DNA from: Rhynchopus euleeides
Lineage: Eukaryota > Euglenozoa > Diplonemea > Diplonemida > Diplonemidae
DNA length: 64,000 nt
NCBI GenBank assembly: GCA_963210315.1
Contig: OY723269.1
Span: forward strand, 1,612,001 to 1,676,000
Direction: 5' to 3'
Shown piece by piece: positions 11,831 through 24,762 of this stretch. The translations under genes and the position numbers were made by a program. Position 1 is the stretch's first letter. Each line of letters starts with the position of its first letter. Below the pieces are notes generated by a model that saw only the letters and a list, made by a program, of their open reading frames with translations, made no database searches and was not told where the DNA came from.

Positions 11831-14800
11831 ATGGGGTGTGGTGCGAGCAATGCGGCGAGTGGGCCGCATGCACCGACAGAGGCGAAGGGGGGTGGGCGGA
11901 GACAGAAGCAGAAGTATGAGGAGGTTCGCGAAAAGGACACCCTCACTACCTCGTCTGCCGCACCAACGTCGAAGCCGGATCGGAATGGGAGTTCGGACAA
12001 GCTGATGACCCCGAACAAAGAGAGTGAGGTTGGTCAGGGCCATCGGAGTACACCTATTAAAGGCGACGACAGGAAGGACAAGAAGAAGGGTGATAAGGAC
12101 GACAAAAAGGACAAGGACAAAGACAAGGACAAGAAGGATAAGGACAAAGAGAAGGACAAGCGGGATTTGAAGGACAAGCGGAAAGACAAGCGGAAGGTTC
12201 CGGATGTCGAGCGGGGCGACGGGGAGAAGGCTGGCCGGTTCAAGGGCAGCGAGGGGGAGGGCGGAAAGCCCGGAGGGGAGAAGGAGTACCGAAAAGGGAA
12301 GTCGAAGGGGCGCGACAAGCGGATGCAGTATCTCTCCACCATGAACCAGGTGTCCCCCTTTGCGGAGGACCTGGCACCCTACGTCCCTTGGGCAGTTCTC
12401 AAGCAGTTCAAAATTGAGCCCACCATGCAACCCGACTTCGCTTCTTTCCCCGGCGTGGTGATGCTCGTCGACATGACGGGGTACACCCGGTTGGGTGAGA
12501 GCCTTTCCAGACTGAAGGGCCTTCTTGGTGTCGAGCTTCTCGCCGCATACATCAACGGATACTTCACAAAGCTCATTGAAATCGTCGATGAATACGGCGG
12601 GAGTGTCGAGAGATTTGCAGGCGACGCACTCATCGTTGTCTTTGGATCTCCCTTCTCCCACGCGCCCATCGAGGTCCTGAATGCGCAGGCTGCGAACTGC
12701 GGGCTTGCCATCCAGAAGCGTCACACCACCTACACCGCTAAGATCTCAAAGGACGCTCCAGGCGAAGCCGACGAGAACCTGACCGTCCACATCGGCATCG
12801 GCACATCTCTCATCAAGACCATCACCGTGGGGGGTGTGGGTGACTCGTGGCGCAAAATCCTCTTCGGGTCGGTCTTCAACCAGCTCGGGTCGGCAGTGCC
12901 GCTCTCCAAGCCAGGCGAAGTGGTTGTTTCCCAGCAGTGCATGAACTATTTGGAGAACACCAAGGAGGCTGCGCTTTATGAGACGGAGCCCCGTGGGGAC
13001 GACAACTACCTCCTGCGCCTGAAAAGCGGTGAGAATGTCCCAAGCGGGACACCGCTTCCAAAGATCAGCCTGACGACAGTGATGGAAAAGGGTGTGCGTG
13101 GGTTTATCGATCTGTTCGTCCAGTCACGTATCGACGAGGGGCAGCCCGAGATCTCAGAGACGCGCGAGCTCTCGATGCTTTTCATGGGGGTGAACGGGTG
13201 GGCCCAGCTGCAGCAGGAGATGAACTCCACATCCTCCGCAGGGTTCACAGCCATCCACCAGCTGATCCGGTCCATACAGAACACCGTCTACACCTACGAG
13301 GGGTGTATTGCAAACTGCCTTGTCGACGAGAAGGGTTTTATCATCATCGTTACCTACGGCATGCCGCAGCACTCCGACGACCCGCTCCTCGCCGTGAAAT
13401 CCGCTATGGAGATCAAGGAGACGGGGGAGAAGCTTGGCATCGGCCTGTCCATCGCTGTGACTACTGGGAACACCTTTGTCGGAACCATCGGGTCGAAGTC
13501 GCGGCGAGACTACACAATCATGGGCAGTGCTGTCAACCTGGGTGCACGCCTGATGACGATGTGCGAGATGATCCACTCACAGTCCCTCGAGGCGGGGAAG
13601 GAGGGGAATGAGGGCACCCCGTCGCAGCCCAACTCCGCGCGGGCGCACACGGCGAAGGCGGGCAGCGCCACACCCAACCTCAACAGCACGACGAATGGAG
13701 GGAGCGCGGCGCTCAGCCCGCACTCCGCTGCCGTGCAGGGGGGTGCCGTGAGCGAGGCTTCTGTAGACGGGGGTGCGTTGTGGTCGCAGATCCTGGTGGA
13801 CGACAAGACATTCCAGCTCACGAAGAAGACATGCCTCTATCAGATGAACCTGGAGGCGCTGGAGCTCCGCGGCTGCGATGGGAAGGTGCCGATCTACTGC
13901 CCGCAGCAGATCTTCAAGGGGAGGCGCGATTTTGCTGCGTATCAAAAGGCGGCAGGGGAGGACCAGGCGGACTGCGACTACGACGAGGATGAGGAGCGCC
14001 GCATCGTGAAGGTGAGCAGGGCCGCGGAGCTGAAGACTCTGGAGGCGATCCGGGATGAGGTTGCCAGCGACAACAAGTCCTGCGTGAAGACCCGGGTCGT
14101 GTTTGTCTACGGCGAGGGGGGGAGCGGGAAGTCGTTTCTGATCCGCATCTGCGGGCAGCCCATCATGAAGAACGAGCTGCCCGGGATGTGGCTGGAGAGC
14201 AGCCAGGTTGACCATACCTCCTCCGACACGGCGTACAACGTGTGGGAGCCAATCTTCTCCCAGCTGCTGATGACGAACATCCCTGCGGGGGTGACAAAGG
14301 CGCAGCACGTCCAGAAATGCTTCGAGACGCTGTCGCAGTGTGGGGACTGGATGGAGTTTGGGTACCTCAACCTCGACATCCCCTGCTTCATGGCGATGAT
14401 GAACCCTGTCCTGAAGACGCAGTTCCGGGAGCCCCAGGGGCTGGCGGATCTGGGGCCAGCCCTCCGTGCGAAGACTACCGTATCGCTTCTGCACATCATC
14501 CTGAAGCACTTCTCCCGCATCCAGCCGCTCTACATCCTTTTCGATCAGATGGAGAACTGCCACGACCTGCAGTCGCTCGAGCTGATGCTGGCTCTCGCGG
14601 AGTCGAAGGACAAGCGGAATCCGATTATGGTGTTCTGCTCGCTGCGGCCGACGGCCAGTGGGGAGACCGCGGATACGATTGCGAGAGCGGAGGCATCGCG
14701 CCTGCTGATGAAGACGCGGGAGTTCACGCAGAGCGTCACGAGTGTGACCCTGAAGCCCCTCACCCAGGAGCTTGCGACGGAGCTCTTCATCCACCTGCTG

Positions 14801-17800
14801 AACGCAGAGTTGGAGAACAACCATGAGATCCCTGTCATTAAAGTGGTATGTGGTGTGGGGTGTGTCGTGGTGGGTCCCACAGGTTGTGCGCACCACGCTC
14901 ATTATTGGATAATAGTTGGGGGTGGGGTGGGCGCTGATCCCCGCTGCGTTCTTCCAATTTTTCTTGTTCCCCCGGGTTTGGCGCACAAACAACGCCTTAT
15001 CTTTTTTTGTGGCGCTGTGTGTTTTGCGCCCTGTTCATTCGTTTCACCACCTCCCTTCCTGGCACAGGTTGACCCCGACCTCGCGTTCTTCGTGTATAAG
15101 AACAGCCAAAACGGGAAGACCTTCCTGTTGGTTGCGATTGTCAACTCCTTCCGTGACGAGCTGGTATGTCCCTGACCTCGGCTTGTGGAGGAGAGGGGGG
15201 GTCTTGGGTGGGCGAGGCGAACACACCGATCTCCCCGTCTTGATGTGACCTCCGCTGGAGATGCACACTGCTGCTGCCCTCCACTATCTGCCTCCACACA
15301 CACACACGCCCTCACCCCGCTGGGTGGGCTATGATCCGCGCAGGATCTCCCCACACAAAACGTGGTCACCACACACACATACACCCTCTCGCTGCCACAG
15401 GTTGTCAGCCTTTCCAACCCGGATGCGAAGACGTCCCTTGCCGTGACCGGCAGCCGCCTTCACATGGTTGGTGATGATGATGCCGTTGCTTTGCATCTCC
15501 CCGAGTCAGTGACACACTTCGCAAGGTATGCTCAGCTGGACTGTCAACAAGACCAGGACACCCATGACGTCTCCTGCACACAACCCACCCACCGCGCAGG
15601 TCGACGGTGGACCGCCTGCCACCCACTCAGCAGCTTATCGTAAAATACGCTTCTGTTGTCGGCAAGAGGGTATGTCTTGTGATGTGCCCCCTCGGCGAGC
15701 CACTCATGTCGCAGGCCACCGTTTGCCACATGCCTGGCTTTTGTTGCATCCCTGCTGTGTCACGCCACTAACACCCCCACCCACGCTGCAGTTCAACCTC
15801 GACTCGGTGACTGAGATCTTCCCAATCCAGAAGAGCCGAACGGCACTGCTGCACGGCGTGCTGAAGCTCGTCGAACAGGTATGCAGGCAGACTGAATTGT
15901 ATTGACTTTCGTGGGGGGCCCTCGCTACCAGTCAGAGCTCGTCACAGCTCGTCAGTCAGTGAGGTGAAATGGGCTGCTGCTCACTTTTTCTCACTCAGTC
16001 ACATCTGGTCGCGAGGGCCCCCGCGGTGTCGATGCAACGGACCCAACCGCACCCCCTCCCAACAGCGCATCCTCGTGGAGGTGAAGGGCAGCTCGGGCGA
16101 CACAGTGTACCGCTTTGCCGACGGCGTGGTGCAGGACGAGGCCTATGGCATGGTCCTGCAGGAGCAGCGCCGGACCATCCACAAACAGCTGGCTGAGCTG
16201 ACGGAGAAGAAGCTGCTGACTGACATCCGTGAGAAGGAGGATGGGGCCGATGCGGAAGCAGAGCACATCGGGCAGCTGGCGCGGCACTGGAGCTCCTACG
16301 TCCGCCTCACGAAGGAGCAGTGCACCTACGAAGAGGTGGACCGTGCAATATTCTGCCTCAAGAAGCACGCCTACTGGCTGATGCAGCGCACGGAATACGC
16401 AGGCGCCTACGACATGCTGCGCACGGCACAGCGCTTCATCCCGCTCCTCCACAAGAAGTCCAACGGCGATGAGGACGACATGGGCGAGGTGGAGGTGCAG
16501 CTCCTCGGCGACATGACGAGCGCCGTGCAGCGCGCCCGCCTCCGCTTCTCCTGCGCCATCGTGCTCCACCTCCACAAGGACCTCCTCTCCGTCGAGATTG
16601 AAAACGTCACCGACGAGCTGTGGGAGGTGCGCTACCGCGCCCTCTGCGGGAAGGCGGTGGAGCTGGCCCGTGTCGACCGCTTCGACGAGGCCCACGATGC
16701 CCTCCGCCAGCTCTCCCAGGTGACAAAGGAGGCGGGCGGGGAGATCGAGGGCGTGCTGCAGGCCTGCACCACCATCTCCGTCCTGCTGACCTGCGCGGAC
16801 AACGTGTCAGATGTCGTCGAGATCGCGAAGGAGGCCCTCGAGGTGCTCCGCAGCATGGAGGACCTCAGCATCTTCGCCTCCAGCACGCTGTCGACCTTCT
16901 TCTCAGGGTTGTCCACAGGGCACCCGATGCACGACGTGCTGTGCTCCCTGAAGCTGGCCTACACGATACAGGGATCCTTCCACCTGGCGGAGGGGCTCGA
17001 AGAAGCCCTCATCCCGGAGAAGGGCCAGTCCGTCAAAGGCCTGAACGAAGCCCGCGTGCATTGCCTCGCCTGCCCGGGAGAACTGCTCGCGCAGAACAGC
17101 GCCAAGGCCCGGCGTTACGCAGAGCATGCCTTGGAGCTTGCGTCGCGCATCGGAGACCACGTGTCTGTCGCCCTTGCCAACTTCTACCTTGCGATCGTGA
17201 AGACCATCCCTGAGGAAGCGTACGCATCCCTGAAGGTGCTGGAGAACGCCGTGGGGCTGATGTACCTCGAGCGCTGCCTTCTCCTGGAGTCGGTGGCGGA
17301 GGGTGACTCCCCTGTCTCGCAGTACTCCGGGCTGCTGCAGCGCCCCCCGAGCCACAGCTTCCTGTCGGCAGAGCTGATGCGCCTGCAGGGCATCGTGCTG
17401 TATAAGCTGTCCCTGGAGGACCCCGCAGGGGTGAAGCCCTTCGTCGCGTCGTGCAACTCAGCCACGGAGGCTGGTGTGCTGGCGGAGGTGGAGGAGAGAC
17501 TGGTGTCTGCTGTCAACCAGGCGAAGTCGCACGGCCAGCATCTCTTCTACCTTCAGAGCCTTGCGAGTCTGCTTCGCTTCTGGACCCAGACAGGCGTTCT
17601 GTCGGACACCCCAGAGGCAGCGCAAGTCACAGGGGAGTTGTGGCGTGTGAAGGATAAGCTGCGCCGGCAGTGCGGCTCGGATGCACACTTCTCGCGTATC
17701 GTGATGGAGTCAGACGATGCGCACGATGCCGGCACCACGGGGAACACCCCGCAGATCTCCGATAAAGGTCTCTGCGCAAGGTCCTGCGATGTGTGGGCGA

Positions 17801-17823
17801 GCTTGGTTTCCAAGACAGGGTGA
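11831..17823 (+). CDS. Soluble-adenylyl-cyclase-type protein (two cyclase domains, P-loop ATPase, helical tail), six exons
   Basis: Exons inferred as 11831-14845, 15068-15163, 15401-15525, 15600-15669, 15792-15878 and 16066-17823, giving 1716 residues; all junctions keep frame. The N-terminus Met-Gly-Cys suggests myristoylation plus palmitoylation, hence membrane or flagellar placement, followed by a Lys/Asp-rich linker. Cyclase domain 1 (about 205-390) has both metal-binding aspartates (VDMTGYTRL near 213, FAGDAL near 261). Domain 2 (about 445-590) lacks the first aspartate but keeps YTIMGSAVNLGARL with the Asn and Arg of the partner half-site. This implies one ATP-to-cAMP site formed between the domains, as in ADCY10. 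A Ser/Ala-rich insert follows, then a Walker A (GEGGSGKS, about 761-768) of an STAND/AAA-type ATPase and a long helical C-terminus. Intron 5 carries a 109-bp MITE. AATAAA lies at 17937. The family call is firm; substrate preference is inferred. Confidence 0.92.
15914..16022. mobile_element. MITE family A, copy 2, within a cyclase intron
   Basis: Same 109-bp length and GGGGGCCCTCGCTACCAG end as copy 1. Flanking triplets are GTG (15911-15913) and GCG (16023-16025), a 3-bp duplication with one change. It fills most of the 187-bp last intron of the cyclase gene and ends 43 bases before the AG acceptor, leaving the pyrimidine tract intact. Confidence 0.9.
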
Positions 17824-18528
17824 AAGGCGCTGGTTGTGTTGTCGGGGGGAGGGGGGGCGCATGGTTTTATTTCCGTTATGTTTAGGGGGGTGGGTTAGGG
17901 GGGTGGGGGTGCGGAGGTTATAGAAATCAGAAGGCAAATAAAATGAACACGCAGAACGAAGTATATTCCCACACGTCAGGCTGGAGGTCGTCGATACCCA
18001 AAAAAACAGCAAAATCAAAACAAGGCAAAAAATATCAGCATGGTGACCCTGAAAACCATCTGCCAACTACGTAAGAACTACGTAAATAGGCCCCTTCAGG
18101 GGCACCAATGGGTGCATCTTGAGTATTGTGAAGTAGCAAGTCTCTCACAGTGCTTTATGATTTTTCCCACCAAAAAAAATACAACAGAACAAAACAAAAG
18201 GGCTGGGATTGAGGCGCAAAAAGTGCCATCGAACCGACACACGGAGTGCCACGTCAGGATTCAAATCAAATTGCAACGAGAAAGGAGGGGGGGGGGGGGG
18301 GGGGTTCAAAAAATACCCACCCACCACCCCGCCCCCGGAATACACGAGTGCTTTGCAAATGAAATCGCGACGAGACAGGGTCTTTCTGGTGACCCACTTC
18401 CTCGTGTTCACTCACTCATGCCTGGGGGCGGGGGGGGAGGTTTTATTTTGGACCAAGGAGGATTCTTCATATTCCTGGATTTCCCGAATTTCCTGGATTT
18501 CCCCCGGCCCCTTAGGCGATTTCAGGGC
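17824..18528. other. Cyclase 3' flank and intergenic DNA
   Basis: Holds a G-rich stretch, an AATAAA at 17937 and an 18-base G tract near 18285. From about 18470 a CCTGGATTTCCCG-type repeat starts, leading into the next repeat block. No gene seen. Confidence 0.6.
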
Positions 18529-19877
18529 GGACAGGGCGGACATGCCCGGACCCGGAAATCCGGGTGTCCGGATGTCCGGGTCCAATTTTGACCCCCCCCC
18601 CCCCCCCCCCCGGACATTTCCCGAATTTCCCGCCCGGACATGTCCGCCCGGACATCCGGACATCCAGAAATGTCCGCCCCGGACAGGGCGGACATGTCCG
18701 GGTGGACATTTTCTGGTGTCCGGATGTCCGGGCGGACATGTCCGGACCCGGAAATTCGGGAAATCCAATTTTGACCCCCCCCCGGACATGTCCGGCCAGG
18801 ACCTCAATAGTTTGATTTTTGGTCCAGAAAATAGTTTGAAAATTTTTGAAATCTGGGTGCCCAAATTTTTTGCTCCTAAGACCGGCGATTTGTAGGGGGA
18901 CCCTTTCGAATTTTTTTTTGGAGAAGGGTAAATTGAACGTTTTTGGCCAAATGAAGCCACTGCGACCATTCCCGGGCCTCGGAAATCAGATTTTGGCCCC
19001 TCAAATGCGGTGCCGGTCCGGACAAAAAACCGAAAAAACCGTGAAAAATGGCCCATTTTCCCCAGCCAAAAATGGGCCAAAAATGCCCCCGGACACCCCC
19101 AGAGACATGTCCTAATCCGGGGTGCCAGTAGGGGGGACCTTTCGAATTTTTTTTCGAGGAGAGGTCAATTGAACGTTTTTGGACATCTGAGGCCACTGCG
19201 ACCATTCCCAGGCCTCGGAAATGAGATTTTTGGCCCTCAAATGGGGTACCGGTCCCCACGAAATTCCGAAAAATTCATGAAAATCGAAAGGTCCCACGCA
19301 CCAAATTCTGCCCAAAAATCGTCAAAAATGGACATGTCATACGCAGCAATGGGGCACCAATCACTCCCCAAATTTTGCTCAATGATTCCACGGCAAGCCA
19401 GATTTTCTGATCAATTAGTTTGTTTGAGCATGTTCCTGGCCCTTGTTTGGAAAGTAGATGACCCCTGGCTGGAGAGGACGGTTGTGCTCGACCGGACGGA
19501 GAGAGAACCTTCTCCATAACCACCTCCACTCCACAATGCCACAAGTGGCAGGAAGGCCGGGTGTTACAGGCCTCAACCAGGGTTCCAAGGCTCTCCACGT
19601 CCTGGCTGCGTCAGGGATCACCGGGTACAGCGAGCAGGATTCCCTGTCCTGACACCCCAGCATGTGCCACCGGAAGAACCCGAAACAGCAGCCCCCCGGG
19701 TTGCAAGAGGCACGGAAATCGTTCAAATCGGACCAAGTCCGAAAATTCGGCACTTTCTTGGGTACAAATTGCGGTCCGAAATTTTCCGATTTTTTGAAAA
19801 AAGGCTAATTCTGTAAGGGGGACCTTTTCGAATTTTTTTTCGGGCACCTTTTCCACAAGGAAATGTCCGCCCTGTCC
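18529..19877. repeat. Repeat block with inverted ends, possible non-autonomous DNA element
   Basis: Ends GGACAGGGCGGACAT (18529-18543) and ATGTCCGCCCTGTCC (19863-19877) are exact inverted copies. The left third is crowded with GGACATGTCCG-type palindromes. The middle has two diverged direct copies (about 18890-19110 and 19130-19340) sharing a GGGGGACC-type start, CATTCCC(G/A)GGCCTCGGAAAT and GTACCGGTCC-like blocks, plus a third partial copy at 19815. No clear target duplication, so the element boundary is tentative. Confidence 0.45.
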
Positions 19878-20297
19878 GCTACTGTCCGCTACTGTCCACT
19901 ACCGATTTCAAGGATCCTCCCAAATTGGTCAGTGAATTGCCCCACCTTCGCTTGCCGGCCCTGCTTCCCCCGCCAGTCCTCCCCACCACCGCCGCCCCCG
20001 TTGTTCGTTTATATATCTGTGCTCTATACTCGTGATGAAAGAACTCAACGAACTGAGGAGGTGTGGGGTGTCGGGTGGGAAGTACCTGCTGTTTTCAGTG
20101 GAGGCGGTGCCTCAGAGAAGCGAGCCTTGCCCGAACAGAATGCAATGTGTCGCCCGCCCCCCCCCCCCCCCCCCCCTCCACAGTCAAACAGGGATCGTGT
20201 CACATTCCCTCAGATTTGACACACGGGCCTTTGCGCGGAAACGGGTCATTTCTTCAGGTTCGCCGTGCCCTACACATCAAAACCTTCTTCATCTGAC

Positions 20298-20403
20298 GGG
20301 GGCCCTCGCTACCAGTCACAGCTCGTCACAGCTCGTCAGTCAGTGAGGGGAAGTGGGCCGTGGCTCACTTGTTCTCACGTCACACCTGGTAGCGAAGGCC
20401 CCC
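20298..20403. mobile_element. MITE family A, copy 3
   Basis: 106 bases with the same ends and internal CAGCTCGTCAGTCAGTGAGG core as the other copies. The perfect 3-bp target duplication is GAC (20295-20297 and 20404-20406). Confidence 0.9.
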
Positions 20404-21194
20404 GACGAGACGAGGTCTTCATTGTAGAAATGTGTAGAAACGCCAGCGCCCCAAAAAATGGGCGTAAACTACGCGGAAGAGAATGGGAATGTCTGCAGGA
20501 CGGGAAAGAACAGCAGACGTGGCATCCCTATTTCTCCCGTTTGTTCCCCCCCACACCCCATCTCCCCCGTCTGGTTTGTCTCTGAGACAAAGGCGGAAAG
20601 AAAGAGCGAGCGCCTAACAATCAGGGGGTTTATGACTTTGTATTCTGCATATTTGGCCAGGCACCTTCCATTTCACTCTCTTCTTCTAGTTCACAGCCGG
20701 CTGCACTGGGGTTCGGGGGGGGGGGTCAGGGGGAGGATTGTGTTGATTGTTCTTTTCTGTGTAAACCCCACAAACAAAAAAAACGCCGGAACAGGCGCGC
20801 AACCCAACCAACATTTCCCATATCCTGCCAGCCTGGAGAAGGTTGGTTGAGTTCTGGCGGTTGTGTCAGGTCCACCAAAAAAAAAATAGTCCAAAAATCG
20901 TTCAATATACAGGGGCGCCATCTGAACCCCCTCAAGGCCAGCGACACCGAGTGAGAGAAGTTGCCGGTGTGGGCAGCCTCGACTGACAAATGATGCCTGT
21001 TCTTTATTATGTCCAAAGGGCTCATCTGGAGGTCGGGTGGGAAACTGCAGCGGCAGGTGGGAAGTTGTAGCACATCCCCTGCTTTGCTGTGCCCTGCCGA
21101 ATCTAAACACCCACACTTCCGCAAACAAACAAAAAACACAAACAAAAGACCATTCGCAGTTGTTATTCAGAGTTCCGGCCGGACTGTTCAACGT

Positions 21195-21249
21195 AGGAAA
21201 CTATACACCGTGCGGGTCCTGGCGATCGCTCCACACGCCAGACAGGCTG
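21195..21249 (+). repeat. Dispersed repeat D2, copy 2
   Basis: Shares AGGAAACTATACACCGTGCG and the CACACGCC...CAGGCTG end with the minus-strand copy at 58320-58379. It lies ~70 bases upstream of D1 copy B. Confidence 0.65.
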
Positions 21250-21320
21250 TGGCGCGTTCGGCGCCAACTTTCTTTGTTCCCTTTCTCTCCTGAGATCCCC
21301 TCGGTTTCATTAGCTTATTT

Positions 21321-21463
21321 ATTTTTTAAGCACACTCGTGTGAGCGGAAAGCGCCCCACCACAGCTGCAACCAAACGTGCTCTATACACTAACCCCACCC
21401 TTCATCAGGCTCAGGGTGTGATCAGTTCAGGGTTTTGTGTGTAGAAGCGTCAACGCAACAAAC
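21321..21463 (+). repeat. Dispersed element D1, copy B
   Basis: Blocks in order: AGCACAC, GAGCGGAAAGCGCC, CCAAACGTGCTCTA, CCCTTCATCAGG, GTGTAGAAGCGTCAACGCAA, A-rich tail. Closest to copy C at 50101-50226, with which it shares CAAACGTGCTCTA and CTTCATCAGG. Confidence 0.7.
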
Positions 21464-21609
21464 AAAAGGAAATTCATCAGAGCGGTTGTAGCTGTGAAGT
21501 GATAGGGCGCTTTCGGGAGGGGGGTGGGGGGGGGTGGGGGGGAAGGGCATTATTCCACGAGGGGGCGGGGGCGGGTGTGTGTCCTTTTCTTTGCTATCGA
21601 CGATGACCA

Positions 21610-21624
21610 TCCCCCTCTCCCCCC

Positions 21625-21669
<45 letters not shown>

Positions 21670-21680
21670 CCCACCCCACC
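21610..21680. repeat. C-tract and TC microsatellite
   Basis: A run of about 18 C followed by about 16 uninterrupted TC units and more C-rich sequence. Confidence 0.9.
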
Positions 21681-24236
21681 TCCACCCCACACACCCTGCA
21701 CGAAGCCTCATTCAGTTTTATTTACAGCTTTATTGACTGCCTCCTCCCCCATCCCCTCCCCCGTTTCCCACTTCCACTCCCGCTTCCGAAACCGGCCCCC
21801 CCCTCCCCCCCTGCCACCTCCCCCACAGGGGTGCCCTTTCTTGACCCCTGGTTTCGGGTCCAAAGCATGTCCACTATCGTGGACCGCAGCCCCTATGTTC
21901 AGTTGATGCAGTTCTGTATATTCTGAGGGGCCCGGGGAGGGGAGGGGGAGGGGTGGAATGGGTACGTACAGTTTGTTGGCAGCACACACCCCGCCCCTTG
22001 CAAAAAAATGCTTCTTTCTCGCCACGACCACAGCAGGCGTGAAGAAGGGGGGGGGGGGGTTTAAAGCGATTTGAAGGCCACTCCTTTCGGCACCGTGTGG
22101 TGCGGAAGGAGGACTGTTGCACACGGCCCGAATCAATGCTATTTTGTACCCTCATCTCAGGCGGGCAGTTTAGAACCCGGCTAGAAAGTCGCTCCGACGC
22201 CAGTCACGCTGCTAACAAGACGGAACGAGTGTCCCTATTGGCAAGTGTGTTCTGCTACCACGGAATTCCGAAAATGACCCCCTGAAAAGTTCTGAAAGGG
22301 GGGAACGCAGGTGTTGTTTTGAGAGAGCCACACAAAACCACTTGCACAGCAACGCCCCGCCCCACAGGGGCCACGCCACACTGCCGTTTGAACGCACAAA
22401 ACCAAACCCGGACTCCTCCGTTACTTCTGGTGCATTTTCTCCGATGCGTTCTTCAGCACCCCCTGTGTTTTGGACGGAGCCTTACTGCTCTGGGGATATC
22501 GGAATGCCCTTGCCACACACCCAGCACGCACCCACTGTAGTCTCTATTCATCTGCTGAGAAGATTTCTTACCTACGATAACACTTTGTAAGAGGGCAAGA
22601 GGGGGTGGCACTTTGGAAGTGCTCCACAGTGAATGTGCGCAGTGTCGGTAGCATCAGAGCTTTGCTCGGTGCAACCTACGCCCAACAAGATGGCTTAACG
22701 GCACACGTTAATCATGTCGTCGCGCATGCTGCTCCGCAGTGTGTGTGCACAACTATGAGGCCGCCCTCCCCAAGAAAAGTAGGTGGAAGCTTGGCACAGC
22801 TTAAGCTTAGGCACACACAGGGGAGGTGTCCTCGTCCCAGCCCCCTCACATGTGCGATTGCTTCTTTCTGTTGCCGTTTTTTGGCGTCTATGTGCGAGTA
22901 TTGTGAGGCATACTGGGCTGTGGGGGAGGAGGGGTGGGGGTGGAGGGTATTCTCGCATAAAAAGTTACATCGCGGAAAGTTTGGCATGGGGTAGGGCCAT
23001 GCTCGGTCACGTGGTGTGGAGGGGGAGAAACGTCCATGCAACCTTGGACAACCGGGTGCGTTGTGCTCTCCATGTGTCGAGCTGTGCGAGTCGTGACGGC
23101 CGACTTTGTCGGCAGGGATCACTATGCTGCAAAACCGGTGACGATTGATGTTTTTCCAAATCAGGTAGTGCGTGTCTGTGTGTTGAACAACCACTACTGC
23201 GTGTGTGCATTCCCGCGTCTTCATATCCTATTTCACTAACACTGTGAATATCCCCGCGAATGACTGTTCGCGCCTTTTTTTCTCACCTTCTGGGCCTTTA
23301 TTGACGAGGCGCACCCAGAGCCCAGAGTCCGTTAGGCCGTGCATCCTGCTTTTGCAAAAAATATCAGAATTTTTGCAGGACGGAATGTCAACCGGGGTGG
23401 ATGGTCAGGCTCGCTCGGATGACTGTCGATATCAGAAAAAACCGTCGCGTGTCCAGTGTGGCACAACTGTTCGCGAAGAGGCCATGTTTTTTATTGCTGC
23501 ATATGCACACCTACATGATCTGCGTTGATGTGTGATTTTTTCAACAAGAGATAATGCGAAAAAAGCAAGGCCTGAATGCGTCGAAGAATTTGAATACCGG
23601 CCCCCGAGCTCTGTGGGTACACCGGTAGGGCCGCCAGGAGCCCCGACCAAAATACATCGTTCGGGTCGTTCAAAGCAAGATAAGGCGCCGTCAGTGCGCC
23701 AAGCCATCCCTTCCCGTGAGCACATCACTAGACCTCGGACACGACCTGCATAAAGAGGGGAAGAACTTCCTTCCGCCCTGTCTTGTTTCTCCACTTTCCC
23801 CACCCTGTGTCCCCATGCCTATTGCCCCCCCCCCCCCCCCCCCTAGGCATACAGTGCAAACGATAATTATTATCGCATACGATCAGGGTGTTCGCTATCT
23901 CCCACCTTCCTCAGAGACTGTGGGAGAAAGGGGTAAAATTGCCGCCTCAAATTTTTTTTCGCGCGCGCTTCGCGCGCGCGAAATCATGCAACATCGGCCC
24001 CTCAGACAAATTGCCTCAAGGGTCCAGACCAGGGTACTATATATGTTTGGCGCAAGGGGCCCATTTCGCGGTTCGCGGCTGCAAAATGGAGGTTTTGCGG
24101 CAATCAGTGAGTACTTCGGGAGTTGGTGACGAACCCAAAACAGGATCACGGACCGTCGCCGATACCCGTTCTCGAGAAGGAAGGGCACGGTCACATGCGT
24201 CCGTTAGTTCCTGTTGGACAGACTTCACAGGTCACA

Positions 24237-24292
24237 GGGGGGTCTGGGGGGCGGAGCCCCCCAGCCGCCGGAGGCCACGGTAGTGAACATTT
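24237..24292 (-). repeat. Hairpin module, copy 1 (in element T)
   Basis: On the minus strand it runs from TTCACTACCGTGGCCTCCGG through a GGGGGGCTCCGCCCCCC hairpin to AGACCCCCC. One of six copies in the window. Confidence 0.9.
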
Positions 24293-24762
24293 GTCAGCCT
24301 CGTCCCCGAGTCCGCTTCATAGTCGAACACCACATACAGACAACGTGCACCTTGAGACAGCATGCTCAAGAGGTACATCGGCCTGGTGCCTGTGGCAGGC
24401 CACTATGCTCTTGGCTTCGGCCTCCTCTGGCTTTGACCATGCTGATGCCGGCAATAGCTCCGACGGTCCCCATCAGGTTCAGATCTCGCTTCTTTGGGTT
24501 ATTTCCGCTCCGTGCGAAGTTGGCTCGTGTGATGCTCACCGTGGAGGTTCGCCACTGCTGCGAACCGACTGGGGATGTCCCCGTCGGGAAGCTCGAAGGT
24601 GGTGGTATCAATTTGTACGAGAGGGTGCTGCCCTTCTCCTTCAGAACCCCTTCCCACCTGAGGCAAAAACTTCCGAGAAACTTTTTTTATTTAATTTCTC
24701 CCCCTTGGGAGAAATGCCCGGGAGAGAGGTGGGAGAAGGGTTTTCCCAGAATCATTTTTTTA

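Larger units (their letters stand above)
19878..23843. other. Intergenic region with dispersed repeats
   Basis: No supported gene. Contents are MITE A copy 3 (20298-20403), D2 copy 2 (21195-21249), D1 copy B (21321-21463), a C tract plus TC microsatellite (21610-21680), several G/C homopolymers, and a C20-class tract at 23826-23843 that abuts the hAT-like element starting at 23844. Confidence 0.6.

Noticed and set aside
11549-12724. 391-residue minus frame opposite the cyclase gene
   Set aside because: Antisense shadow of a GC-rich exon with recognised sense motifs. The same holds for long minus frames at 13577-14992, 15991-16695, 38962-40596, 54846-56447 and 55919-57178.
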